Shown in pieces: positions 45,886-57,900 of a stretch of DNA of 64,000 bases (the stretch's first letter is position 1; each line of letters begins with the position of its first letter). Position numbers and translations under genes: made by a program. The DNA is from a virus. The stretch spans positions 1 to 64,000 of the IMG/VR virus record IMGVR_UViG_3300049846_002130; one strand, given 5' to 3'. Below the pieces are notes generated by a model, which ran no database searches, had not been told where the DNA came from, and saw only the letters and a list, made by a program, of their open reading frames with translations.

Positions 45886-48800
45886 ATGTTCGAACCATAT
45901 GGCTCGATGGTTTGGAGTAATCAGCCTACTCAGCCCTCTGAAAATCGTCCTAATCGGTATCTAAATTTAGGCTTAGCATCTGTTGCTATGGGTGGTGCTT
46001 TTGCTTATGGCTTACACTCACGTCCTGACGATACTCGGCCGATAGATGCTCTTATTAGTGTAGCTAGGAATGTAGGCAATCTTACACCTTATCAGATTGG
46101 GAATACTTTTCGTGTTCCTGAGTTCTTAAGTCCCTTTGCTTCTCCTAAGTATCACAGACTTACTGCAAAGGGTGGGCAGTATACTCATACTTGGGATGCT
46201 GCTAGTCTATCTAATTCTAGTACCTATAGTTACCTTAAAGAATTAACTGGACTATCTGATAGCCAATTACATTCTTTTGGTATAGGTTCTAGATCATCTA
46301 AAGCTAATTTAGTATTCAAGAAAGATGCTACTGCTGTTCATGGACAGCTATATAGTGTCTTAAACGGTAAGGAGAGCCTGCTTCGTTCCAATGTTATGCT
46401 TATGCAGTATACTGGTGAGCGGAATGAAGTTCTAACATCACTAGGTAAGGCTCCTGAGTTTACTCCTGTTAATAAAGCGATCAAGTCTGTTTTTGCTGCT
46501 ATGGATATGTGGCGGTATAAGGACTTTAAAGAAGGCAATGTCTTGCTTTCTGGGAAGAACAGACCGTCGTTAATACCTGTGCCTGGTATTGAAGCCAGTT
46601 ATTCTGGCACAACATATCTTAGGTCTATTGGTGCTTTTCAAATGGAGAGGTTTAACCATCTACTGGGTAATATTGGTGGTGAACTATTTGGCTCTTCACT
46701 TGATAAAGTTTTTAAGCGGATACTGGGTACGGGAGTTGGAGTGGCTTCTGGGCCAGCTTCGAGTATGTTCTTTCGATTTGGTGGTAAGGCTGCTCTAGCT
46801 GGAGCAATAGGTATTGGAGCAGTAGCAGAGACAGATTGGATTAGGCGTAGGTTTGGAACTCCGGGACATATGATTGCAAGCACAGCAATTGCTGGTGGGC
46901 TTGGAGTGTTAGCTACTAGGGCTGGGTTTAAAGGTAAGACTGGGGCATTAATCGCTGGGGGAGCTTTTATTGGCCAAATGCTTTTACCTGGGTTTAATAA
47001 AGGTGTCGTGCCAGGACTTGCTACGTCGTATACTAATCTTCAGCTAGCAAGAGCCAGTAGCTTAAATCCCTTTAATTATTATCGTAGAACGGTAGAGGGT
47101 TTCTTACCCGGTATTAGTGGATTTGGTGTAGCAGCTGGTATTGGTATTGCTATGGCGACAGCTCCACATCTAAAGATTCCTGGTACAGGCAGACGAGTGC
47201 CTCAAATTCTTTTAGATCAACTTGGTCGCACTACTCTTGGGTTTAAACCAAAGACTCTCAGTGGTCTTTCTGTTGAAGTCCCCAAAACAGTACGTGATAT
47301 TTTTTGGGACAAAATGATGTCTCATGGTCTTCAAGAACTAAATGGTCCTAAGTTTGCAAAGATATATCAGCAGTATGCTGCTAATGGCCACTACTCTACC
47401 ATGAGTATGAGAAATAGGTTAATGAGAGAATTCTATACTCAACGACCAGTTGAAGAAACGAGTCGAGCTATGGAGCATCTCTTTGCTGCTGCAGAAACAG
47501 AGTATGACGAGTTAGCAAAAAGAAATCCGATTAATCACCATATGGTTGATGAGCTAACAGCTATTGCTACTAGATATTCTGGTAAAGGTGACTTTATATC
47601 TCGTGCCACAATGCAGGCAGAGGGTTTGGTTAGCCAGCTTAAGCATAGCTTTTTTGGAGCTGTACTTCACGAAGAAAGTACAGCTAAAGCCATGGCTTCC
47701 CTTGGGTTCAAATCTCCTCTTGGCTCTTTCGGATTATTGTTTGCAGCTGGAGCAACTGCCTTTGGTATAGCAAGTGGTGGTCTCTTGGGTTCAATGCGAA
47801 CAAAAGAAGAGCTTGAAGATATTTATTCTGGCAGACAACTTGTTGAAGTTAAGAAGGGTAGATTTTGGGAAGCGGGTGGTACCCCGTGGGAAGGTGGACT
47901 AACTTCTCAGTTAAGGCCTCATTGGTATCCAATAATGATGTCTCGGGCTCAACAAGCCGGAACATGGGGATCTGATGAAGACAATCTAGATCCTATTAGC
48001 AAGTGGGCTCTTTCTAATTTTACATATGAGCTAGAAAGAAGAAACTATTATGATCGACCCTATCCCATTAGTGGGGCAGCTTTTGCTAATGTTCCTATCA
48101 TTGGAGGACTATTAAGTTCTACGATTGGACGATTAATTAAGCCTCCAAAGATTATGCATGCTAATGAGTGGGCTCGTATGGGGGCTGGGGGTGCAGAGTA
48201 TGCTTCTTTGTATGAGGGTTGGAAGCGTGAACCATCATATGCAATGGGCGCATCTATGCCTGGTATACCTATAAGTCCATATAGTGCAGCACATGCTTTG
48301 AGTCAAGTTAACTATCAGGCTCAAGAGTTAGCAGGTTTGACTGGGTGGGTTGGCTCTCTAATTCAGGAGGGTTTAACCGGTAAACCATATTGGCATGGGG
48401 ACTCACCTGTCTTGGCAGATGCTTCGATACTCTCTAGTGCCAGAAGGACATTATGGGATGCACAGTTGGGCGGTATGGGTCCTTTAGGTGAAATAATTCG
48501 ACGGGTTCTTCCAAGCTATCCAAAAGATGTTGAGAGAACCAATCCCCTACTAAACACGATGCCCAGCTGGCTACCAGATCAATTTGCATATGGTGACCCA
48601 TATGCGCAGATCCCATATGGAGAGGCTGTTTTACCAGGACCTGGTTATGCAGCTTTACATCCAGAACTTAGAGGCGTAAGCCCAGAAGATTATCCCTTGT
48701 TACACAGATATAATATTCTGTCGCAGGTATCACCTTTAAGTAAAGAATTTAGAAGTACAAAAGATAAGGTCTATCGAGCACGAGCTGCTGGTTTATTAAC

Positions 48801-49905
48801 TTCTGAACAAGAAGCATATGTAGATAGATTGGATTATCTAACTAATAAGCGGTGGGCTGGATATGTTGATCAAGAGTTTGATCCAAATGCTATTCGTCTT
48901 CCTGGAAGTTCTTTTATTGCGGAGGGCAAGAGAGAAATCTTTAAGATGGCTAGGAAGGGTTTGGGGCCATTAGAATATCTAACACCATTCCGTCCACTAC
49001 AAAAACTTCTTGGCGATAGAGATCCAATTGAACAGTATGAATATGAAAGACTATATGGTAGCTCTGTTGCTTTCTGGGACAAACCATTTAGAGATTTCTT
49101 AAGACCAGCTATGTACTCCTTAGCTAACTATATGGGTTTTAGTGGTAAGCCCATATGGAGGCATGATGCTGATGCGACTAATGAACTATTTGATAAGGCA
49201 GAGTTTTACAAATGGATGTCTCTTGCAGAGCAGGCAGCAGCTCAAGGAGATACTCGAGATAAAATTCGATATGAGTATTTAGCAAGTAATACTCGTATGG
49301 GGGTAAACCCATACGGCAACCCATTAAGTATATACTGGTCTCTTCCTAATGAAGACCGAACTTATTTTAGTGCTTTTGCAACAGCAACTGGTAAGGACCG
49401 AGAACGTATTTTACAGATGGTTCCGGCAGACCAGGTACACCTTTATAAAGCTATGTGGTCTAGAGAAGATGCTGAAGATCCTAGTTTATGGACTGGGCTT
49501 AATACATCTCCCGACCAACAATACTTGTTTTCACAATACAATCAGTTAGATCGGAGTCAGTTGCCCGCCGATGATTGGATAGGCTATAACCAAGATGTCG
49601 ATATGCGGGACATCAAAGTTAGGTATGTTAATCAACAAGGTAAGGAGCTGCGTGACTTTGGTTTATGGGAGCAGGAACTTAAAAAAGCATATTCTCAACC
49701 ATACCTAGAAGGTTCTGAAACAGCAATTAGTTCTACGGAAATCAAAAGAGGCTGGTTAATGCATAGTATGAATAAGGTTTTTGATACTAGCGATATAAGC
49801 TTAATTAGTGGTAGTTCTCGCTATGGCACGATGGATTTAAATTATAATGATGATCGCCAAGTAGATATCGATAGGGCATTATTAGGGCAAATGAATGGCT
49901 ACTGA
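45886..49905 (+). CDS. Tape-measure or ejection protein candidate, 1339 aa
   Basis: AGGAGGGTAA precedes the ATG. The protein has an N-terminal membrane-like segment (LNLGLASVAMGGAFAYGL, about 26-43), further Gly/Ala-rich hydrophobic parts near 300 and 620 (LLFAAGATAFGIASGGLLG), and a long polar C-terminal half rich in Tyr, Trp and Pro. Position after the chaperones fits a tape measure, but there is no long coiled coil. It overlaps the polymerase gene by 11 bp, so it may instead travel with that polymerase as ejected cargo. Confidence 0.55.
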   Translation: MFEPYGSMVWSNQPTQPSENRPNRYLNLGLASVAMGGAFAYGLHSRPDDTRPIDALISVARNVGNLTPYQIGNTFRVPEFLSPFASPKYHRLTAKGGQYTHTWDAASLSNSSTYSYLKELTGLSDSQLHSFGIGSRSSKANLVFKKDATAVHGQLYSVLNGKESLLRSNVMLMQYTGERNEVLTSLGKAPEFTPVNKAIKSVFAAMDMWRYKDFKEGNVLLSGKNRPSLIPVPGIEASYSGTTYLRSIGAFQMERFNHLLGNIGGELFGSSLDKVFKRILGTGVGVASGPASSMFFRFGGKAALAGAIGIGAVAETDWIRRRFGTPGHMIASTAIAGGLGVLATRAGFKGKTGALIAGGAFIGQMLLPGFNKGVVPGLATSYTNLQLARASSLNPFNYYRRTVEGFLPGISGFGVAAGIGIAMATAPHLKIPGTGRRVPQILLDQLGRTTLGFKPKTLSGLSVEVPKTVRDIFWDKMMSHGLQELNGPKFAKIYQQYAANGHYSTMSMRNRLMREFYTQRPVEETSRAMEHLFAAAETEYDELAKRNPINHHMVDELTAIATRYSGKGDFISRATMQAEGLVSQLKHSFFGAVLHEESTAKAMASLGFKSPLGSFGLLFAAGATAFGIASGGLLGSMRTKEELEDIYSGRQLVEVKKGRFWEAGGTPWEGGLTSQLRPHWYPIMMSRAQQAGTWGSDEDNLDPISKWALSNFTYELERRNYYDRPYPISGAAFANVPIIGGLLSSTIGRLIKPPKIMHANEWARMGAGGAEYASLYEGWKREPSYAMGASMPGIPISPYSAAHALSQVNYQAQELAGLTGWVGSLIQEGLTGKPYWHGDSPVLADASILSSARRTLWDAQLGGMGPLGEIIRRVLPSYPKDVERTNPLLNTMPSWLPDQFAYGDPYAQIPYGEAVLPGPGYAALHPELRGVSPEDYPLLHRYNILSQVSPLSKEFRSTKDKVYRARAAGLLTSEQEAYVDRLDYLTNKRWAGYVDQEFDPNAIRLPGSSFIAEGKREIFKMARKGLGPLEYLTPFRPLQKLLGDRDPIEQYEYERLYGSSVAFWDKPFRDFLRPAMYSLANYMGFSGKPIWRHDADATNELFDKAEFYKWMSLAEQAAAQGDTRDKIRYEYLASNTRMGVNPYGNPLSIYWSLPNEDRTYFSAFATATGKDRERILQMVPADQVHLYKAMWSREDAEDPSLWTGLNTSPDQQYLFSQYNQLDRSQLPADDWIGYNQDVDMRDIKVRYVNQQGKELRDFGLWEQELKKAYSQPYLEGSETAISSTEIKRGWLMHSMNKVFDTSDISLISGSSRYGTMDLNYNDDRQVDIDRALLGQMNGY

Positions 49906-52900
49906 ATCTTTAGAGAACCAGGGTAATCCATACGGAAATATTATTAAAACAGCTATTGGTTTAGCTCCCTTAGCTGTAGGAGGCTATATTGCTTTCAATA
50001 AAATTAAAGGTAATACAGCTCTAAACCCAGCTATACCTTTGGGGGTTGGAGGTTCCGGTAATCTTATTTCGGTTGCATCTGAACTTGGTAAAGAAATTAA
50101 AGTTAATGTTGGGAAATCTAGAGCTGCAGATCTATCTCGTATAGATAAAGTTTCTAAAGAAATAATGAAAGCTGATGGACTAAAAAAGTTGTTCTCCACA
50201 GTAGAAGAACAGCGAGTTCTTGTCCAAAGTCTACTAGATACACTTTCAGATCCCACTAGTGGTGTAAGCCAAGATGTGCTTCTCTCTTACAGAGAGAAGC
50301 TTTTAAACTTAGCTACCAATGCACCAGATTCTGACGATATGAGGGAGTCCATAAAGGCTGTTGTTAAGGCTATTGATACCCAAGGGACTGATAATGCTAA
50401 GGTTCGGTTAGCTAAGAATCTTAGAGAATATAAGAAATTAGGACCAAGCTTAGTCCCACCGGGACAGGCATTAACTCCTGAGCGAGGCTATATTGATCTT
50501 AACTTTTCTGGTCTTAAAGGTCATGTGTCTGATTCGAATACATACAAAGCTATTAAGAGAAGATATAAGGCATTAGAGAATGCCTTAGGTGGTGGAGGTA
50601 GGCAACGTATTCAACTAGTTGGTAAAGAGTTTGATGGAGCCTTTTCTGTATACGCTCGTGTTTCAACAGGTAGTAGGTTTACTGCAACAGTACCCCTTCA
50701 TGTTGGTACTAGTACTTCAGGGGTTAGAGGGTTGTTCTTAAATGAAGGTATGACCACTGGCTATGCAGCACCTAGACAGTTTTTAAGCGCACAAAAACTT
50801 CATAGTCTCGGACCTGGGTTAAAGGCCGGTGCCGGGACTGCTGAAGTTGCTATGGAAGATGTGTTCTTAAATGAATTCGTTTCTCGCTTAAAAAATGTTA
50901 ATGGCAGGACTATGCTTGAAAATACAAATGCATATGGGGCTTGGCAGCGACAGTTTTTAACTGTTATGCCAAGAGGGGCATATTCTGCTGATCGTTCAGG
51001 CCATTTACTAGGTACCATAGCTCAGGCTCAAAATTATGCAACTGTTGTTGGTTGGCAAGGTCTTGGTAAAGAAGCTCAATATGACATTATGACTAGATTA
51101 GGTGCTGCTGCTGGTTATGAGGCCAATGCACCTGGCTACCAGATGATTGTTCGGGGTATTGATGATGAAACTATTGGCCGAATGGGTATGGCTAGTGGGA
51201 GCGCATTGCATTCTTTAATGCCATCTCAGTCAGCTGATAGATTTTACTTTCCAGTAGAATCTCGTATTGAGCAGATGATTGGTCGGACAGCACAGTTTGT
51301 AGACGATAAGCCTATGAGAATGGGAAGAGGAGGAGTTTTTTCTGCTGGAGCTATGCATGCTGGTGGATTAAGTGCCACCAATATGGTCGGTCAAAATATC
51401 GAATGGGCGAATAATTTGACAGGAGCAACTAATAAGGCTGTCGTTATGGTCTTTAACAAAGACAATCCAATCTATAAAACTATGGAGGGTAGTGGTGCTG
51501 CACTCTATGCTGGTAGAGATAAAGTTGTAGACTTTATCTCTAAACCAGTCCTAGACCCCACGGCGACAAAACAAATGAGTAGCAAACTATTTCAGCATCT
51601 AACTACTACTTATAAGCCAGGTGAAGAGTTTACTATCTCTAGGGAAATGCTAAAGGAGCATGGAGCCTTTCTTGGATTTAGTGGTAATGGCCCCCAGCAT
51701 CTACGGCTAGATCCCCGAACCGATAGTATGCAGGCTATCTATAATGTCACTGAAACAAATGGTAAAAGAAATATTAACTTTATGATTAAGCATCAGCGAG
51801 ATATGGAGACATGGAAAGCATTTTCTCTTTCCCATAAAGGTATGTTACAGCAGATTGGAGGGCGGCGATTTATTCAGCACCTTGAAGATCTTGGTTTGTC
51901 AAAAGCCCGTCGTCAGTCTCTTGGTATACCAACAAGACATACTGTTATAGCTACACCAGATATGCTCAAGAAGGGAGCTGGATTATTAGACCTTCAAATG
52001 TCTGGTGCTTATGCTATGGTAACTGGTGATACTAATTATTTGTCTAGTATTCGTAAAGCTGGTATGGCCTTTGGTCAAGGTCTAGACGATTCTCGATTAG
52101 CTAGAACATTTGGTGGAGTAACAAGTCTACTCTCTAAGCAATTTCAAGCAGGAAAAGTTTCTGCTGAAGATATTGGTTTGGTGCTTTCTGGGGCTTGGTT
52201 TATGGGGGACAAGCATAAACGTTTTGGACTGACTCAAGATCTTCAGAAAGGTTTGATAGAGAAGCATTTTGGTAATGATTCTGGACAGGTGCTAGCTGCG
52301 ATACAGAAAGGTGTTGGTCTGTCACCAACTTCTATGGTACAGGGCATGGGGCCTGGAGACTATGGATTGGGAAGAGGTTCAATAGAGCCAAGATTTCTTC
52401 AAATGCTTCAGCAACAGTTACAGAATATGGGTATGACATCTGTACAGTCAGCTAAAGTATTAGCTGATATATATGGTCGAAAGCTTGGCGGAGCCAATGC
52501 TATAAAAGCTTCACAGGGAATGATGAAGTTCTTAGAGAGTGTTGGTGGACATCAAGGCCTAGCAACTGGTATCGAGCAACTTGTTAAAGGTGTTCCTGAA
52601 TATACACTTGCCGATCTAGGAAAAATAACCTCACAGGATTTTGCTAACTTCTTATCTGAACATAAGAATGGCTTTACTCTTAATCTAACTTCTGGTGTTG
52701 ATAGTGTCGCAAAGTCTGCAATTGCGGCAGCTGCTACCGATGTACTTGGACAGGGAAATGTTTATTTTCCTGGCTTGGAAATGACCGAAGCAATGAGAGA
52801 TGTCTTTATCAAAAATTCTGGTGAGATGGATACTGTTGTTCATGGCGAGTGGATGCGGAACTCAGAGAATTTCTTAAAGTCTATTCATGGTATTAGTACC

Positions 52901-54901
52901 CAGACTGTTGGAGCTTCTGATGCAGCTCGTGGAGCGATTGAGGGATTTGTTAAGCGAGGCAGAAAGATGGCGGCTGATACTATCCACAATATCCATCGTG
53001 GGAAGATTCGTGGCATGCAGGCAATGATAGCCGCTCCATTTGCTCTTGAATCTAATGTTGGTTTTGCTAAATCTTCACAGTTTAAGTTTGCTCGCAATAT
53101 TATGAGAAAGACTCGTGGCCAAGCTGTATTCTTTGACTCTACAGCTTTTATTAGTCAGCTTGCTGACTACATGGGCACCAAAGATGGTAATGTCGGTCAT
53201 GCTGCCCGCCAGGCTGAAATGTTTTTCTTGAGCCCAGAACTAGCTATGTCTAGTGGAAAGATGGGCAAGGTTAAGGGATTGGCACAAATTGGTCAGCGCC
53301 ACCCGACAGCATCTCTTGGTAATATATTTGTTACTCAAGTTTATCGAGATCCTAGAGAATTGGGAAAGAGTAACGATTATCTTAATACCTTTCTTGAGAC
53401 AGAGGTTGGTAAAGGATGGGCGGCCAAAAAGATTCGTCGATTCAAAGATCTAGAACAGCTAAGTGCTGGTAAGCGTCGGGCCTTTTTCACTGACTTTGTT
53501 AGAGAAATTGATTCGTTTGCTCCAGAGGGTGGGGGCATTGCATATCTTCCTGTAGCTAAAGCAAAAGTAAATCTTATTGGTGCCAATGAGCCATCTATGA
53601 ATGTTGATATAGGATTTTCTGCTGCAGCCATTGGTGACTTCGACGGAGATACATTTATGTTCACCCCTGTAAATAGTGATACAGGTAAGTTACTTCTTGG
53701 GCGAATGGGCAAGAAGTCTATGGACGAATGGGCTGCTAGTAATGCACTGTACAAGATTAAATCAGAACTCTTTACGAAGGAAGCCAAGGCAGGGTTAGAT
53801 AGACAAGCAGGGTCTGTAGTAGATATTGATGAGGCTATCAAGCAGGGGCTACTAAAAGAACAGGCAGCTAAGGCTGCTGTTGGAAGTCTAGATACTAGAC
53901 TTAATAAACTTAGGTTATCCTTGGTTGATATGCACCTTTCAGGACAAGCTAGCAGAGATCAGGTTTCTGAAGCATTGAGCTTACTAAAGGTCTTACAAGA
54001 GCACACAACTATTAAGGGTAAAAAGCTTCCTGTTTACAAACCATTTGCAGAAAGTTTAACAGCTGCCGTAGATAGAGTATTCGATTCTGGTGACTGGGGT
54101 TCGTTTGAACGAGTGCTCAATGAAGATATTTTTAAAGGAAGCCAACTACTTGAAGGCGGAGTTACTATAGATAGTGTAAGTTCTGATGGGTTTGGCTTTT
54201 TCGGTCGCGGAGTTCAAAAGCAACAAGTAAGTCTTGCGCAGACAGTGGCTACGATGAAGCAAGCTGTTAGTCGATCGCAGGTAACTGGTATAGCTAATGC
54301 CCCATCAGCAAACTGGATGGTAAAAGGTTTAGCTTCACAAGACCCAGTAGAAGCTGAGCGAATGATGACGCTAATGACTAGTGGGCAGCTTCAAGCTACA
54401 GCTACTTTGATGTCAGCTACGGAGGATGCTGGCCAGATAACAAAGACAGCTCTTGCTCGGGGCCAGTCTATATTACAAAATATAGGCCATTATATTTCTG
54501 GTTTAGACAATAAGACTACGGGTATTATTGCTGGAGGTATATTGGCGGCAACTGCCACGATGGCAATGATTGGTAATAGAGGGTATAGTAGTCAAGCTCT
54601 TACAATGCCTGGAGAGATTGCTGGTAACGATATAGATAAACAAATTTCTAGCGGACAGCTTTTGGGGCCGCCGCGAAAGAATTATCCTACAGCAACCCCA
54701 CAACAAATTGGAACCACCTATGTACAAGGTAGAAGTACATATTCGGTTCGTGGTATTTTACATGGAATTGGTGACGTAGCTAACGCAACTAACTATCTAA
54801 GTACTATTAGTGGTGGGAATATGAGAGGCTCTGTAAGTATCAATGATAATCGTAGACCCATCAGTGGCAGTTATGTAGATCGTTTCTTTGGAGTATACTA
54901 G
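49895..54901 (+). CDS. Putative virion RNA polymerase (fused beta/beta'-type barrels), 1668 aa
   Basis: D1248-F-D1250-G-D1252 (in AIGDFDGDTFMF) is the metal-binding DFDGD of the beta'-type barrel, preceded by RHPTASLGNIFVTQV, which resembles the R-x-P strand of that family. Residues 640-655 (KAFSLSHKGMLQQIGG, K648-G649) resemble the catalytic Lys-Gly loop of the beta-type barrel, and NKAVVMVFNKDNP lies upstream as in beta. Both barrels are in one chain, as in crAss-like phage gp66 polymerases, which are virion proteins. Hydrophobic segments near residues 17-36 and 1541-1562 are unusual for a polymerase. The place among tail genes suggests packaging and injection. Confidence 0.8.
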   Translation: MATESLENQGNPYGNIIKTAIGLAPLAVGGYIAFNKIKGNTALNPAIPLGVGGSGNLISVASELGKEIKVNVGKSRAADLSRIDKVSKEIMKADGLKKLFSTVEEQRVLVQSLLDTLSDPTSGVSQDVLLSYREKLLNLATNAPDSDDMRESIKAVVKAIDTQGTDNAKVRLAKNLREYKKLGPSLVPPGQALTPERGYIDLNFSGLKGHVSDSNTYKAIKRRYKALENALGGGGRQRIQLVGKEFDGAFSVYARVSTGSRFTATVPLHVGTSTSGVRGLFLNEGMTTGYAAPRQFLSAQKLHSLGPGLKAGAGTAEVAMEDVFLNEFVSRLKNVNGRTMLENTNAYGAWQRQFLTVMPRGAYSADRSGHLLGTIAQAQNYATVVGWQGLGKEAQYDIMTRLGAAAGYEANAPGYQMIVRGIDDETIGRMGMASGSALHSLMPSQSADRFYFPVESRIEQMIGRTAQFVDDKPMRMGRGGVFSAGAMHAGGLSATNMVGQNIEWANNLTGATNKAVVMVFNKDNPIYKTMEGSGAALYAGRDKVVDFISKPVLDPTATKQMSSKLFQHLTTTYKPGEEFTISREMLKEHGAFLGFSGNGPQHLRLDPRTDSMQAIYNVTETNGKRNINFMIKHQRDMETWKAFSLSHKGMLQQIGGRRFIQHLEDLGLSKARRQSLGIPTRHTVIATPDMLKKGAGLLDLQMSGAYAMVTGDTNYLSSIRKAGMAFGQGLDDSRLARTFGGVTSLLSKQFQAGKVSAEDIGLVLSGAWFMGDKHKRFGLTQDLQKGLIEKHFGNDSGQVLAAIQKGVGLSPTSMVQGMGPGDYGLGRGSIEPRFLQMLQQQLQNMGMTSVQSAKVLADIYGRKLGGANAIKASQGMMKFLESVGGHQGLATGIEQLVKGVPEYTLADLGKITSQDFANFLSEHKNGFTLNLTSGVDSVAKSAIAAAATDVLGQGNVYFPGLEMTEAMRDVFIKNSGEMDTVVHGEWMRNSENFLKSIHGISTQTVGASDAARGAIEGFVKRGRKMAADTIHNIHRGKIRGMQAMIAAPFALESNVGFAKSSQFKFARNIMRKTRGQAVFFDSTAFISQLADYMGTKDGNVGHAARQAEMFFLSPELAMSSGKMGKVKGLAQIGQRHPTASLGNIFVTQVYRDPRELGKSNDYLNTFLETEVGKGWAAKKIRRFKDLEQLSAGKRRAFFTDFVREIDSFAPEGGGIAYLPVAKAKVNLIGANEPSMNVDIGFSAAAIGDFDGDTFMFTPVNSDTGKLLLGRMGKKSMDEWAASNALYKIKSELFTKEAKAGLDRQAGSVVDIDEAIKQGLLKEQAAKAAVGSLDTRLNKLRLSLVDMHLSGQASRDQVSEALSLLKVLQEHTTIKGKKLPVYKPFAESLTAAVDRVFDSGDWGSFERVLNEDIFKGSQLLEGGVTIDSVSSDGFGFFGRGVQKQQVSLAQTVATMKQAVSRSQVTGIANAPSANWMVKGLASQDPVEAERMMTLMTSGQLQATATLMSATEDAGQITKTALARGQSILQNIGHYISGLDNKTTGIIAGGILAATATMAMIGNRGYSSQALTMPGEIAGNDIDKQISSGQLLGPPRKNYPTATPQQIGTTYVQGRSTYSVRGILHGIGDVANATNYLSTISGGNMRGSVSINDNRRPISGSYVDRFFGVY

Positions 54902-57900
54902 TGACAATTAGTGTAAGGTCCCCCACTGATATTGGTGGTAAGAATGTCTTTGTTCTTAATGATATAGATCTTAATATTCCTCCCACACAGATAGAGGTTC
55001 GAAATGAAAACCTTATCTATCAGTACAAGACTTTAAGAACAAAGGTAAGCACTAAGGTACCTACTGGACATGGGCAGGCTGTTATTACAGCCCGCATACC
55101 TTTTACTCCCAGTACACTATTAGACCTACATAGATTAATAGTTCAGTTTAGATATAGCCCGTTCTTTTATCTAGATAACAGATATGTAAGAGAGACATTG
55201 GTACCAGATTGGCCATGGTCTCAAAACATGGCTGTAACAATTACTGGACTTAATGTTTCTAGTATGCCCGGCAGTTCAGATACACTTGTAGCTGATCTTG
55301 ATATGTTGTGGTTTAATTACTTCCCGTATCTTCACAACTTCTACTTTAGGGAAGATTGGCAGACGAATTGGATTCGAGATGAAAAGAATCCGGCAAAGTC
55401 TCATACCTTTTCAGTAGGCTGGACCTTAGATAAAGATAGCTATAAGCGGAACCATGCTCCTTCTATCTTGGCTTCTCGTGATTTCGAAGAAACATCTAAT
55501 GCTTTGGTAAGTTCTGATATCTATACTGCTAAGAAGCCAACCTGGAGCATCTCTGAAGGTAGTTATAAGTCTAGTACTAATAGGACTATCTTTGAGATGG
55601 AAGCAGCTCATCCTGGTATAGAGTTTGATCTGCTGCCAGTTCCAGGCAATATGCAGCCAGCCCGTATAGTTACTCAACCAAGAAATAGTTATATCTTTGT
55701 TAGATTTATGAATCTCTTACAAAGAGATTCATTATTTAAGAATTTTGGTATCGACGTCGATCAGGATTTGCGAGATTACGAGCGTAACCATAACCTAACT
55801 GGACTCTGGGATAGATTCTTTTCTATAGGTAAAGATCTTGAAGGTAATCCATTTGTAGCTGGTTTACATAGTATTTCTGTACCACTAGAGTTGAGAAATA
55901 AATGGATTTCTCAAATGCGTCAGTTCAATCATAGAATTAAATTTCTTTACAATGGTTATAAAGAGATACGATTACCGCAAAAGTTTGTAGAGGCTACTCA
56001 AAATAGACGTAACAATGCTGTTATTAGCCTTGCTCAAAGGGCTAGCTATTGGTCTAAGTATGGTACGGGTAACTACATCCCCACCGTTCAAGATGATCCT
56101 GTTACCACCGTTCTTGTAGGAAGGCCAGCAAGGATTACAGACGTGTTTGGTTCGACTGGCAGCGTAAATGGCAAGCCTAGGCCTAGACCACATGGTGGCT
56201 TGGATATTGGTGTCCCAGTAACCACCCCTCTATATGCTCCTATAAATGGAACTATTTCCAGTGTTAAAACCAGTGCTGATGGATCTGGTGGAAGGCAAAT
56301 AGTACTAAGGGGAGACGATGGGAGTATGTGGTGGTTCTTACACTTGGAATTAATTCAGGCTGGTAAGAATCAGTCTGTCCAGGCTGGCCAGCGAATTGGG
56401 TTTACTGGTGCGACAGGGGAAGGTATTAGTGGCCCGCACCTTCATGTAGAATACATTGCTCCTGGGTCTAGTACAAAGTCAGATCCGTATTTAGTCCTTC
56501 AACGTATTTATGAGAGTCAGCAATATGGCTTACAGACTCAGTCTGAAGATATTTATGAGTTCTTACCAAATACAGAACAACAATCAACAGCACAAGAAGA
56601 TTTTATTAATGCAGCTAAGTATGAAGCTCAGGCTGCATTAAAGGCGACTGATGAGGAGGCGGAGGCCCTAGTTGAACTCTTTCAGCTTCTAAGTGAAGAG
56701 GGCTGGTACTTTTACGATAAAGATTCAAGTGTTACAAATGTTTGGCAGAAGACAATTGTTTTAGATATAAATCATTCTGGTTTAGACCGAGTAACTGGAA
56801 TAGCTCAAGAGCCCGAAGTGTTTAGACAGGCCGGCATTATCTGTACAGCTATTAATGGTAGTATCTCACATATTGTATCAAAGATACCTATTCTTTCTCA
56901 TGAATGGCCTACCCATCAGCATCTTGGCTCAATTGAGCCTAAGTATGAGCTAGAGTTTATGGTACTAGATGACCAAACCGATCTTGAAGGCATCGGCTCT
57001 ATGGCACAACTTGTTCAGGGAATGCGTAGTGTGGCCCAGTCTAATAGCCGTAAGTTTCGGCCCATTATTGATGGTCACTGCATTGCTACAGACACTTTTA
57101 TCACAAGGTTACTTGGTACATATCAAAATAATGATCTAAAGGTCTTGGAAGCTCTTAATGAAATTGCAGATATAGACCTAAAGAAAAAGACAGTTATTAG
57201 TAGCTCCTACTCTGGAACAGTAGATGGAAATCCTGGTCTTAGTGTAATTAATTACACTTTAGAAGAAACAAATCCTTATGAGCCAGAGAAGCTTTTTAGT
57301 ACTGCCCCATCTCTACAAGATAAAGAAACCAGTAGAAAGCAGGTGCTGCAAAAGATCTACGACCTAGATGTCGTTGCACAGTATAAGCCCATTGTTGTTG
57401 GATTGTTTGTTGGCTCAAAGATTAATCCGAACTTGATAGATCCAAGATCTGATTCCTTTGGAAAGTTTCTTCTAAAAAAGAATCCCGCAGAGAACTTTAA
57501 TCAACCATACTTATATGTTGATACTGTATCTGATGAGCGACTTGCTGAGAATATTATTGTCTTCCCTTATGGTAGTCCTTCAGAGTTAGATTGGTTGAAT
57601 ACACTTGGTATAGATTATGATGATACAAGTTGGGGTCAAGGATGGGCCTCTATACCAAGCACCTATTTAGACACGGCTAGTACTCAATCTAATTATCAGC
57701 TTCCTGGATATGTTGCTGGTATGTCTGGTTATGCTTACGTAGCACCAGATGATATTACATTACCACCATTAGAGGAATCAGTTAGCTATAACCTCCTCGA
57801 TATGGCCAAGATAAATAATAATTCTGATATCGACTTTGCAGCTTTTCAAAGATTTGCTGATTACTATGTTGCTATAAAGCAAACCTTGGAAACAGGCGAA

